Assembly: GCA_011009095.1 (NCBI GenBank)
Contig: VTPC01002314.1
Span: 32,617 to 96,616, forward strand
Direction: 5' to 3'
Origin: Ignelater luminosus
Lineage: Eukaryota; Arthropoda; Insecta; Coleoptera; Elateridae
DNA length: 64,000 nucleotides
The notes under the pieces were generated by a model. The model was not told the origin of the DNA and made no database searches. It saw only the letters and a program-made list of their open reading frames with translations. Both the position numbers and the translations under genes were made by a program. Shown here piece by piece: positions 49,552 to 61,900 of this stretch. How positions within the stretch are numbered: position 1 is the stretch's first letter; each line of letters begins with the position of its first letter.

Positions 49552-52500
49552 GTAAGTCTAAAAAAGGACATTCTTTATATTACACTAGATATCTATTTAT
49601 TTATTATTATATCAGTGGAAGTTTTAAAAGTAGGTTGAAAGTTCAGTTTTGCTACACGATGTACAGAAAACCGTAACCGAATCGATAACAGTTTAAAGAC
49701 TTCTGTAGGACTAGTTTAACAAGGCTGTCTATAGAGGTCGCTTGCGGACAAAATGAAATTAAATTTAAATCCTTTTTAATATGCAAAACGTTTTTCACGC
49801 AAAGCGATCCACGAAAGCGATAGTACTACACAATAATATCATATTAGTGAGAAAAAAATTATGTAATTGTTGATTACATTTTCATTTACTAATTAATTAC
49901 ATTAAACTAACATCGATAATTTTTCATGTACCACCGAAACGCAATAGTTTGTTTTTTAACCCACGCATTATATTTATTGTGACATTTCGTGATAACAGGT
50001 AATTTGCGGAAATTTCAGTTTATTGTTCTCGTTCCCTTCTATGAGATCTCGTTGTTTCACGCCGAAGACTAAATAGGATGAAGAGGAAGGTTTTTGCTTT
50101 TCTAGCGCATGCTTCGCTGACCAGACAACGACTGAATAACGTCACTTCGCGACCAGACACTCGTTGAGAGGGTGGATGTCTTTGTTCGTCCGATTTTCAG
50201 TTAAATATTCTTATATTGCGGACCAAAAATGATGGAAAATAGTTCGGGAACGGGTCTTTTCTGTAAACGGGACCAATTTTCCGGTAGCGACTTCTCGATT
50301 TTTATTCAAAGTCGGCACGCAAGCCATTATTATTTTTAAACGACTTTGTGGTTTCTCGTAACAAAATGTGACTCCCGAGGGATGTGATTCCTGCAAAATG
50401 TTGGACTGGGGCATTAGACGTACGTATTTTATTCTTATAAAATGGTTAGTTGGTTTTGTGGAAGTATACGACGAATCTGTTTCTGTATTCCAGTCGAGCG
50501 GCAATCCGAATGGTGCTGCGTTTTAACAGAATAACAAGTTTTCTTATCCAACCGCATGATTTATGAACTTGCACTTTCGAAAACCAGTCACGTTTTGCAT
50601 TTGCTACTCCTTACCGGTTTTTTTACTTCAATTTTTAAACACTCGCCGGCTCCGCGTTAAAATATTCAACAGAGGCCGTTATAGCGGTAACGTTGAGGTA
50701 TTCTTTTTTAACCCTTTAAGTCTATGGTAATTTAGATGGTATCAACCTAAACAACCTGTTGTTAATCTAGGGCCACTATATGGTAATGGTTTTTATGGGG
50801 TTGACTCGGTTTACGTGGTCTCGGGGGTGCTTTAGATAACAGGTGTTTTAATATTGCAGTCGGTAATTTAGTGTTGAATTGATTTTTCATGACATTCCTG
50901 AATTATATATTGGTTTTTGGTTGTTACTGCCCAATAAAAGAAAGAAATGCGTACAAGTTGGTTTTGAAATCGAACTACTGATAGGTATCTCCTAAAATTG
51001 GATTTTTAATTATGGCGTGAATTTCGAAATAACTGGGATTCAGTAATTTTTAATGGGGCATAGAAAACCGATAAAATGTGGGTTTTTAAAGTAAAGGTCA
51101 TAATATAGATCGTTAGGTTACCTTTGTGGTTTTTTGTATCATCGAAATTTGCTTATGAAACGAAAATAATGGATTTGTTTATGATAGAATTATTAAATTG
51201 ATGGCGTGCTATTTAACGGCAAAAAATAACCGATTTCTTAATTTCTTTGTCTGTGAAACTGTGGAATATTTTAAGAAAATGCTATTGATTTCTTTATGGA
51301 ATTTCCTACAAAGAATTTTGGATAGAAAAACGTCAATTCTATGCAAAACAATCTATATTGTCTATTTAACAGTAATTAATTTTTTATGCGATCTATGTAA
51401 AAACTTAAGAGAGATTGTCTTTTGTTTTTCTTTGTTTTGTTTGTGAATGGCGCGCAAAAAGATGAAATCGCAATACGGAATTTTTTGTGAAGAAAAAGAT
51501 TTAAAGTGACATTCACATTTTGATCTGTTGTTCGTCCTACAATCAAACATAATGATGATGAAATTAAACTAGTATGATTTTGACATTTACGATATTTAGA
51601 AAAATATAAACAGTGCATTGTTATTTAAGTTCGTATCAACCAAATAATCGCTGATGATAAAACAAACTTTTATAGTAAAACACCATTGGTTTTTGTTTTC
51701 TTTTCAGGTAACATTCAATACCTTTTTGTAAGTAAATCAGATAACTTCAATGTTTTTTAACTGATTCTATTAAACATTTGTTGTGAGGGCAGTGAACTTA
51801 TTTTACTAAAATAGATATGTTTTAGATGTAAAGTATTTTTTTTAATGAATTAACATGTTTTTGTAATTTTGCTCAAGTAGGTATCTTTTGTAAGATAAGT
51901 ACAAAACAAAAACAACATTCCTAGACATTTTAATATTGTTTATGGGCCATCTTGTTAGTAGGTAGGATTTTTTCCGGTTTAGTGTTTTCATAAATATGTT
52001 TCTAGAATAAAAATCGCCTCGTTCTTTTAATCACCATTAAATAGTCTGGGTGCAATTGTTTACTGGGATCTTTTATTTCTTTCTCTTTTTTTCAATTATG
52101 CTCTGTAGGGAGTGGTTCCTTCAGCTTCTTAACGTTATCTTTCCAATGGACCCGAGACCGACCTTTCCCTTTCTCATTTTAAACATTTTTTTGAAGTATC
52201 TTCCTAGTTCCGTATGCTCAAGACGTGCAAACGATTTTAACTGTTTGTTTTCTCCTTGCAGCTTTGATGCCTTTTTTATGTTTCTATTTCATATTCTTTG
52301 TCTTTCCTGTTATTGTTGTAAGATGTCCTCTTTTTTCCGTTACTAATTTTCTTGGTTGATACTTTTAATGACTTATTTATTAACTTAGAATTTGTTTGTA
52401 ATCTTTTGAGCATTTCTAGTAGTTTTTCCTGATTTCAGCCAAAGGATGATTTAAGAAGAAAGCTAAAAATGTTTCTTCTTCTTCTTCCTATTATATTTTG

Positions 52501-53343
52501 CGAACCGTATTTTTGTCATATTTTTCCTGTTGGGACAGTCAAATGATTATTTTCTAACTTGTATTTCTCTTCTTAATCAAAAGCGGTCCCACCGATACGG
52601 AAACATTGTCGCCTCGAACTTGATCGAGTATTATAAAAGGCTTATTAAATGTTGCAAGATATTCATTTTCTCGGGTTTTGCGAAAACAACAAAACAAAAA
52701 ATGCCTTTTTAAGGGTTCTTCTTTCATCTTCTCTGAAAAAAGTCATTTTTGGGAATTCGAATGCAAATATTTTGTTTCTTGATTCTGTTTGGTTGTCAGA
52801 TTTGTTCAAAAACGTTTTCCATCTCCTGGCGCCTACGCGACCTCCAATGTTTATGGTCTGTAAATTGTCGGCTTGCAACATTTACAAATAACTATGCAAA
52901 TTCCATTTATCAGGTTCGTCTGGTTAACCGAATTTCTAGAATATTGGTCTGCCAAACCTACTTAATATGATTGTATAACCAGATCTTGACCTTCATTCCA
53001 AAATTAGTTAATTTCTCCATGTTATTTTGCGGTTTCGACAAGATTGGACAAGTCATCTTATTGTGGAATGTTAATCAAAGGGTACATTTTGACTAAGAGC
53101 TCGAGTAGATTTGGGCTCACGAAAAATTAAGCAGAGCGATTTAGTGTAAATGTACACGCACCATCAAGTCTTATCAAGATGCTTGAAACGTGCCAAATCG
53201 ACAATCTGGAGCCAGCATTTCCCATGTCCATAGTGATGGACTGATAATTGCTATTTTATATTGAGAAATGAATTGAGAAAAAATTTTTATTCTGAACTAC
53301 AAGACCCTGTGCGATGTTTCTGAGTTGAAAGCTGTATCAGATA
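49552..53343 (+). other. Presumed canoe intron, first part
   Basis: The stretch starts with donor GTAAGT. No next exon (the expected FHA-domain region) was recognised. The block at about 49990-50210 is less AT-rich, with a repeated CTTCGC(T)GACCAGACA word near 50108 and 50145; it could be a promoter or enhancer. The rest is T-rich unique DNA. Confidence 0.5.
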
Positions 53344-54326
53344 TACAGTGTATTCATTTTAAAACGATCCACTCGTAATATCTCGTAAGCAAATGAGGAT
53401 ATCGATATAAAAAAAAATGTCGATCTATTTATGAAGAGGAACATTAAAATACATAATTAAACTTATTCATAGAGGTCACTGTGTTTGCTCTTGCACACAT
53501 AGCATCAAAATCGTAAATGACACTTCACCACTTACAATATGTCGTTGGAAAGGGAACAGCCATAGCAACCTTTTAGTGGAAATAAAATCAAAATCGGTCT
53601 ACCTGATCGAAAGTTATAGTACAAAACGTCTCATTCTAGTTAAGCTAACAAGGAGAGGGCACAGCGAGTCTGTCACCGATCTCGATGAAATTTTTATTGG
53701 CGATTCTACATTGAAAATAAGTTGACATGTATTTTGCCTTCGTCTAAATGGGCCCTTCGGGCCTCGCAGAAAAATACAGATTGGAAAATGGCTAAAATTG
53801 GCTTTCACGAAACTGGCGCTGCTCCCAGCTGCCCCGATTTCAATGGAACTTTAATGGATGTTTCTATATTGAAAAATATTAGACCCGTGCATAGGGGTTT
53901 TTTAATATATGCCTCAGGAAGGACAGAATAAAATTCTTGTTGGCTTTTTACACAGCAACAGCGTAAGCCTTTTGTTGTGAATTTTAGCACCAATACAATT
54001 GAAATGCGTCTAACGCGATTTAAACTCATCACTAAAACGAGACATTTTGTGCTATAATCTTCGAGTTAGTAGGCCGATTTGGATTTTGTTTTCAGCAAAA
54101 GATTGCTATTGCCATTTCCTCTCCGATGTATCAAAAATGGTGGGACGCCATTTAAGATTTTGAGGTTATGTGTGTGAGAGCGAACACAGCGACCTCTATG
54201 ATTGAGTTAATTAGGTATTCTAATATCTATCCCCCCGATAAATAAATAGTTTGACGTGTTTTTTCTTACTTCAATATCATCATTTGTTTACGAGATATTA
54301 AGGGTGGATCGTTTTAAAGTGAATTT
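53344..54326. mobile_element. About 980-bp foldback element with arms near 290 bp
   Basis: The left arm (about 53353-53640) is the imperfect reverse complement of the right arm (about 54035-54325). Matching blocks include TTTAAAACGATCCAC, AATATCTCGTAA, CATAGAGGTC(A/G)CTGTGTT and ACAAAA(C/T)GTCTC. The left end, TACAGTGTATTCA, resembles the TACAGGGTGATTC ends of the element at 20697; the right outer end is worn. The central part holds two direct copies of about 50 bp (53676-53730 and 53837-53890) and a small GGCCCTTCGGGCC hairpin. No protein is encoded. Confidence 0.8.
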
Positions 54327-57300
54327 CAGATTTGGAAACCGAAGAAAAAGGCTTCGTGGGAATTTACTTTATCTGCTACACCTGCAATGAAAGAATGGGA
54401 TTCAGATTCGGATCTTCGATGTACTTGGGCAATAATAATCTACAATAGAACTTTGTTCAAATAGACCTTCTCGACTCTTCTCAGCATGACTTTCCAAGAT
54501 TTCAGTAGGATTTCTATCCGTTTATGCCGAACATCATGGGTATTTAAAAATTATGAATTATTAAAGCTCTCAATTACAAAGAGTCCGTTTTGCCGTCCTA
54601 TACAAACAAACAAAGGTGAGAAATATTCTCTTTAAATTTTGAAAGTTCTTGAAGAGATAGATTAATTTGCCCATTGGCCTCTGGTGGGTCTTTTCCAAGT
54701 CAAAATAGCCTAAACGAAAAAACGAACAAATAAATGGACGATCGTTCTGCTTATTAACTGTAAATGATAGCAATGATTTCATTTTTTGATGTAGATTTAG
54801 ATTTCTCTGTCCCTTGGGCCAAAAGTATGGAAAAGAAATTAAAAATGGGTGTTTCAAGCTCATGTGTAAGAGAATCTTTGGAATCTACTATTTAATATAA
54901 TTTTGTAGACATAAGAGTTCTTTTTAGAAATCTTACAACTTGGTGTATTAATGGGGGTTCTCAAGGAATGTAATTGAGGACCATTCTATTTAGGCCTTAT
55001 CACAATCTGCAAAAGGAGCATTACACGCAGACCTGTTCCAAGAAATTATTTTTTTGATTTTGTTTTAAAATAAGTAATGGAGTTCCATTGGTTAGTAGTT
55101 TGTATAACTGGCTCAACACCTTAGAATTATAACGCCATAATTTCAAACATACTATGAAACGTCTTATTGCATTTACACTACGAGTAAATTATTTTCAAGA
55201 ATGTTCTAATAGCAATAACGTTAATATCGTGCATTTTTCGTTTTGTCATAAATTTTATTTCTATTCTCTTGATTCTTTGTGGATGGAGGAACTTTTAGAA
55301 AAACAATGGCTAGTACTTTATGTTCTAAAGATGTTTTGCAAAGAGTATTTATTTACTACGTTCATGGAATAATAAATTAGTTTTATCGTATTCGTCTTGT
55401 TAATTAAAACTGTCAGTTATAAAGTTGTAGCTCGATTAACTAACAGAGGATTGGCCATATTCCAGACGGGAAAACTTGAAAACAAAAGTTAAATTAGTTG
55501 GCGATAATGTATTATCCTGTTTTTGACGTTACCGGCTTGTTTTACATAAAAGTAATGATTAATTTCTTATTTTTAGGATATTCTAAAAAATAAAACCGTT
55601 AACAAAAAAATGCTAAACGGGCGTAAAGAGAATTAACTATCTTATACATATTTTATAATACTTCTTGATCTTGGTAATAATCCATTTAGGTCCCTTTTAT
55701 GTGAAGCACGTTATTTTATTATGAGATTATTAATTCTCTTTGTTTTCGCTACGTAGTATCAAATAAAGCTCATTTTACACTCGTTTAAACTACGATAATA
55801 GATACAAGAAGGTGTTTTATTAAAAAGAAATCTCGACGAGTTAGGTTTTTTATTTTTTGATCACTCTATATATCAGACCATATAATTAAAACATAAATAT
55901 ATAAATCGCGGTTTTTTATTCTTATGAGCAGTAATAAAGAAAATCTCTAAATCTACGGTGAGTCTCATTTTCGACATATTTAGAGAATATCTCGGTTATA
56001 ATTCGAGATATAGCGATACGATTTGCACTGTACTTTTCTAACTTTTTAAAGACAAATTTTTGGTAAAAACGCAATTTAGCTACCTTTTTTTATTTTTCCG
56101 CTATGAGTGAAAATTAGAGATTTTTCATTGTTTGCCATTCTTCCGCTGAAATAATGAAAACGGTTACCATGAATTATTATGTAGGATAACCTTTCTAAAA
56201 TCTCCCTGCTACTTACGATCAATTTACATTTTTATAAATGCAAGAATTAGGTATACTTTTTTGCTAATGTCAAATGTATTAGTTTAGTTTTCATGACCTT
56301 TCAGTTTTCTTTCCAAGTGAGATTTGCATGCTAATTCCACATTTTACTTTTGCTTTTTTCCGTGCGTTCAAGCCCTTAACGCCTTCCTTCCTTTCTTTAG
56401 TTTTCCTTTAGTGAGTTTAATCTCTTTCTAAGGTATTGTTTTCCTCGAATCCATTTATTTAGAGCAAGTGATTGATACAATGACGAGGGATTCATCAGCT
56501 CTCCGCAACTGTTTGTAGGACTTCTCCCATCCGTCAACCGGGAGACGCGCGTTCTAGAAGTGTAGTATTCTCGAGAGACGCTTTAAGGAATATTGTTTCT
56601 TAGGGCATTTCTTTGTAATTTTGCTTTGCTTTGATTTTCGATGTTGATAATCCTTAGAGATAATTAAATCCGTTTAGATCTATAACATACAATAGGTTTG
56701 TAAAATTCAATTTAACTTTTTATGTGAGATTTATAAAACGACACGTCTCACATTGTTCCAAAACATGTAATCCTTCCTAATCATATGTAAATGGAAAATG
56801 TTTATGTAATATAGTTAAGGAAATTTGAATGTCATCTTAGAAAATTAATTTACTGGTAGATATTTCAAGAACATGAAATTTTTCTCGAAATCGATATTGT
56901 TAATCATGTATTGTAAGATACTGGGACATAATCAAGTAAATTATTTTTTTGTGTGTGTTTCGTTATCTAAAACAAACATAAAATTTTAATGAAATACGCA
57001 ATTACACTTTTCAGCTTTACATAATACAGGAAAAGTGCTAATGTAACCCTTGTTGATGACGTTTTCATAATCCTGTTATTTTGAGGGCAGTTTTAAATGG
57101 GAAAAACTGTGTGTTATTACGTACGTCTACCCACTTTATTTTGCTTTACGAGATAAAGTCATTACTCATTAGTTTTGGTATGTTCACGCCACACACGAGA
57201 TAATTTTATAATTTAATTGTTCAGTGACGTGGTGAGTATATTTCACTTTTAAACCTATTGATTGCAAAAGAAACATACAAAATAATTACGAAATTAATTT

Positions 57301-60300
57301 CTTGAGTTCTAATTGAAAATGAATTCAAGACATGCAAATATGTCCTATTTATAATTTATACTTACCCACTTACTCAGTGGTGGCTAGCGGCACGGCCGAC
57401 GGCGTGAAAACTAAATGGAATTTCTGCCCATTAGTAATTGGCCGTACGTGCCCTATCGCAGTAACAGTATGGATTTTCTATTTTTGGGGTTCAACTCTAA
57501 ACTAAATCATTCATTAACATAAAGTACATTAAATTATTTAAAATATACAGTTAGGTATTTTTCGATTATAGTGGGTGTAAATGCACTTTAGTTATATCTC
57601 AATAACAGCCTCCGCCCAGTGTTTCCGTTTAATTATTTAATTTAATTATTAATTTAAGTTTACTCGACCGAGGACCAAATTCATTCCGTTGACTCATTAG
57701 CATCCTTTCATCCCACTGAGCCGGTACGGTTAGTTTGATTAAAAATAGATTGCATTCAATATTTGATGATCACTAGATTATTAGATATAAAGGGATGATA
57801 AATAACTAAAAGAAGACAGCGCCTTGTTCTGTTTTGTCATTTATTTTTTTTCATCTGTGGAGCTAAATATTTATACTTGGGTAATATCGTAATCTGTTAA
57901 GTCTACAAAAAGAAAGCAAAACATTTGGTTCTACTTTTTGGCCGTGCCATATTGAGTAAAAATGGTTTGTTTTCTATCTGCTGTAGTAGAGCTTTGCACC
58001 CATTGACAATCAGAACGGCGAACTTATTCCCGAACTAAACAGCAGATAGTAAGACATTTCTATTGCAACTTCCATCAAATGATCACTGTTTTGCTCCCTT
58101 TGGTTAGCCATTCCACTACTCGTCAATATCATAAAGATAGCAAGAAAAACGAGGCGAATTTGTTTCTGCTTTCTTTTAGGGACATGGTCCAAATCCATTC
58201 ATCATAGCTTCATTACTTATTTTGATTGTTGAGTTGTTCAATTTATATGTGATGGTGTTTTTCTACTTTGCTATAAAAGAAAATAAATCGCAAATCCATA
58301 CCACGTGCATTTATAGGTAATACATAGCAAATACCTTTTAGTCCAAAATTTAACTAGTGATTCTTCAAATTTCTATCTCCATTCAAAATTAAAAATAATC
58401 AGTTTTTAGATTTGCATTTGAGATTTGAGTAATTGAAGTTAATTTGACCAAGTTTTTCCCTATGGTAAAAGGAACTCCTAAACTAAATCATTCATTGTCG
58501 TGATAGACTTTTCGGTTCAAAATCTCACTTGAGTTTCTCTTATGCTATGATGTCTATTTGATATAGATCTTTAACGTAAGGAATGATCGGGGATGGGATA
58601 ACGTTAAGGTAGTGAGGATAAGAAACTAGGGATTTCTCAAAAATGATTTTGTGACTTAATAATTCAGACAACATTTCAATATCAGAAAGCATGGAATGAC
58701 GCACCATAATAAAACTTTTTACGTAGTGAATAAGAATTCTTCAACAAGAAAACTGTACGACCTCAGACGTTTGGTGCGAAAGCATAAATTCATGCTTGAG
58801 CCATTTATAGAGTAAGTTCTTGAGTTTTTCAAGATTTTGAAATTACATCAATTCATCAGAACTTATCAAAAATCTCTCCCGCGGCAAATGGCTCGGTATG
58901 AGATATCTTTAGGGACTATTGATTTTCATTTCTTGTGGGTTGGAAATAGAAGCTGCTGTGACTTTGGATCAAAATTTGAATGTACTAAACGAATTCTTGT
59001 TTCTAGAATATCATTTTGTAACATGAACCATGAGATAGTAATTTTTCTTGCTAGATAAAGCATAGCCGTTTTGTGTATTGGCTGAATTATTGTTGTTTTT
59101 GGATTTTGGATTCTTAAAATTATATAAACAAAATGTTATACCTCTTGGGTTATTCTTAAACGCTATACTGAAAATATAGCATTGTTTTGTTTTATTCGTA
59201 ATGTGTTAGAATGATTTACTTAATTTAAAATATAAATTGCCCTCACACTTCATTTAGGTACCTATGTCGGTCGTCTTTAAAAGGTGGTATGTTGTAAGGT
59301 CCCTTTCCTTTCATACTGTACCTACAACTAACTTGACACGTTCAAATTCTATTAAGAAGTTATTACTGGAACGTGCAATTTGTAATTACATTGTCAACTC
59401 GTAAGTGTACTTTACGGTCTAATAGTAAAGTTCAGAAGCTATTGCAAAATCCGTTCTTACAATAAACTTGTGAAGCATACTCCGGGTCGGGCAATTTGAA
59501 AGACCCATAAATGTTTTATTTTGTTTGATTCTGAGTTTAAAAGTTTTACTTTAATTGGTATCTAAAAGAATAATGTATACTTAAATAATATAATATAAAG
59601 CCGATATTCTTATCATTACTGTTATTAATTAACTGAATTGTAATTAAGTAGAATTTGCAAAAAGTGTATGTTTGTTTCCCTGACTGCTGTTATGTTCTAG
59701 AATCTAGAATGAATTATAAAGTCTTGCATTACATTAGTTTCATACGACATACAGTTCAGTGTGGTGATCGAAAGTGTGGAGACTATTTACTCTCTGTGGA
59801 AGTCACAGGCATCCGACTGGAGACTCCTTATGGTCTGGAAAGGTTTTGGACAATTATTGGAAGGTTTTAGATCTTCTCTGCTCTCCTTAAGTTCCACTTG
59901 TCTTTACTCTCACACGTCGCACTACCACTTGCCACCGAACTTTTATCGCAGCGCTCGCGTGTGATGGTGGGATCTCGCGAAAAGTCATTTGTACTCATAA
60001 TGACATCAACCATCTTTACCGCAGCCAAAAACCCATACAAAGCCACCGTCGTTATACCACAGCGATGCATTCATTTATCTGTTGTCCAGTAAATCGGACA
60101 ATCAACCAACCGCCTCAATTGTCAGCTACTTATCGACGCACAGTACCTCAGTCGGCACTCTGTAGATCCTTGATTCAACAGCACAGGAGTACTTCTACTC
60201 CACACCAGGTGTGGAGCCAGCGATCACAACAAACACTAGAACCAGCTACCCAAACCATATCAATACCGAAATCGAGAACAACCACTCTGGCTGATATTTT

Positions 60301-60799
60301 CCTCGATGTCGGTGTCCCATTGTGGAGGCAGAAAATCAACGTTGAAAAATCAGTTATACTGATACCTATGAGTACGATCGAGAACATCTTGCTTGAGTGA
60401 AATTGAGAATTTGGAAAAAAAGTCGTTTGTTCAATAACACAAAATAAAACAATTAAAAAAGAAAAAACGGCCATTTCGTAACATTTAACACAATTATCTT
60501 TGGAATTGACGTTATTCTTCTTTAAATCCTGTTTCCTCTACTCTAACTCTATCGGTTACAACGTTACTGTTGTTTTTTTCTATAGAATGTTCCCCATCTT
60601 CCCCGAACTGTTTTTCTTGCGGAAGTGGTAATCCTGAATTTCGTCTTAAGATTTTGTTTCAGCTAAAGGAACAAATCATAGTAGCATATAGATCGCTTAT
60701 GAGATGTGCTTTCTAAGATTCTTTGCAAAAACGAAGCAGATTCCTCTTTTGATAAGTCAGGGCAATTTCAGTTAATTGATTTAGATACGTTCAAGACGG
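54327..60799 (+). other. Presumed canoe intron, second part
   Basis: This is mostly unique AT-rich DNA without a recognised exon. The block about 59750-60400 is less AT-rich and has a 111-codon open frame (60065-60400) rich in Ser, Thr, Gln and Arg that I do not recognise. It could be the 5' part of the LINE relic that follows. A local inverted pair, GGCACGGCC with GGCCGTACGTGCC, lies at about 57388-57451. Confidence 0.45.
60198..60216. repeat. 19-bp palindrome CTCCACACCAGGTGTGGAG
   Basis: Nine bases on each side of a central A are perfect reverse complements. GGTGTGGAG-type palindromes can be protein-binding sites, but no particular factor is supported here. Confidence 0.6.
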
Positions 60800-61900
60800 A
60801 AGAAAATTTCTTGGGGTTCCATATCTTTTACTGGACGTTGCGCAGTTATGCCTGTTGGTAGACCTGAGCATCCTGCAATTCAAGGTAAACTTTGGATGGC
60901 TATAGGTGTCTGAAGGTACAAGTTTGAATTTCCTGACATTAACACGTTTGTACCTCAGTCCGAAGTGTATGGTACGTTTTGACCTACAGTGTAAGTAAAG
61001 TATAGATGAGATGGTTTGGTTGTTTTAAAGATGCTGTATCATCCTAAAAGGCCTCACTACTATCGATCTGGGATTTCCTGTTGGATTCTAAGTTTTAGAG
61101 GTCATGACGCCAATGATATTGCTGAGCGAAACTTATAAATACACAGTGGTGGTGAAAGATACAGCAATCTACTCCTGAATTTCAAACGGACGCTAGCGTA
61201 ACTTTGAACACCGGAAAATGCATGCTCGCCGCTTTCCTGAACATAGAGCACGCATTTGATAAAGTAGTTATGGCACGAGAGGCTTCTTCAAAAGCCCACA
61301 CCGGGTACAAGTAAGCAGATAACGTCCGACAAGGATCCATTTTATTTATTTTCTATTGTCACGTCACCCCGGCACAATTCGCCGACGACACTGTGTTTTG
61401 GGCGACATCGCCCTCTTCGGCTACCGCTTTCACGAATCAGCGGTAGAAGATCAAACCCAATCCCGACAAGACCCAACGAAACACTTCGGACACCCAAACA
61501 TGTTCATCAATAGAAACTTTTCGGAAAATAACGTCTACCTGGACATCACATTTTCAAAAACTCTCTTTTAGACCTAAGAAGTGAAACGACGCTTCGGATG
61601 CCACCAGCATATCCTTATCCACACTTATAAAATTTTAGTCCGCCCCATAACGGATTATCGTTTTGTCTGCTTCTAGACTCGTGCGTCTGGATTCGCGGAA
61701 TTGCTGCACAGGCAGAGATATACAAGCTAGAAATAAAGGAATCTAATCAGAAATGTAGAGTCTGAACCCTGATACAGCAATCAAGACGGATTAAACTTAT
61801 CATCAAAACCGTCGTCGGTTTCTCATGGATTATCTAACCAACATGAACATTAAACTTGATGTGTCAATGCGCTAGCTGATCTTAGATCTGGAACACATGA
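60800..61900 (+). mobile_element. Decayed jockey-like non-LTR retrotransposon fragment
   Basis: Reverse-transcriptase motifs of the jockey group are spread over about 600 bp in one broken frame, with a later C-terminal-like stretch (YKILVRPITDYRF, about 61625-61665). The sequence is less AT-rich than its flanks. Ends, poly-A tail and target duplication were not identified, so the limits are approximate. It is an old insertion in the presumed canoe intron. Confidence 0.65.
61207..61455 (+). pseudogene. Jockey-like reverse transcriptase core, inactive
   Basis: In one frame the sequence reads KCMLAAFLNIEHAFDKV (from 61216), then VRQGS (61324-61338), then AQFADDTVFWATS (from 61372; FADD at 61378-61389), to a TAG at about 61444. 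These correspond to RT motif A, the VPQGS motif and the catalytic FADD of jockey elements. In motif A the catalytic Asp position is Asn (AAC, 61240-61242), and the usual Pro of VPQGS is Arg. The distance between VRQGS and FADD is too short, so bases are missing. KIKPNPDKTQ after the stop is also typical of the family. Confidence 0.7.

Noticed and set aside
57378..57462. CAGTGGTGGCTAGCGGCACGG considered as a tRNA-derived SINE or hAT end
   Set aside because: No A/B-box pair and no partner end; only a small local inverted repeat is visible.
60065..60400. 111-codon Ser/Thr/Gln/Arg-rich frame considered as a canoe exon or LINE ORF1
   Set aside because: No resemblance to Canoe regions and no zinc-knuckle motif; only noted as a less AT-rich block.
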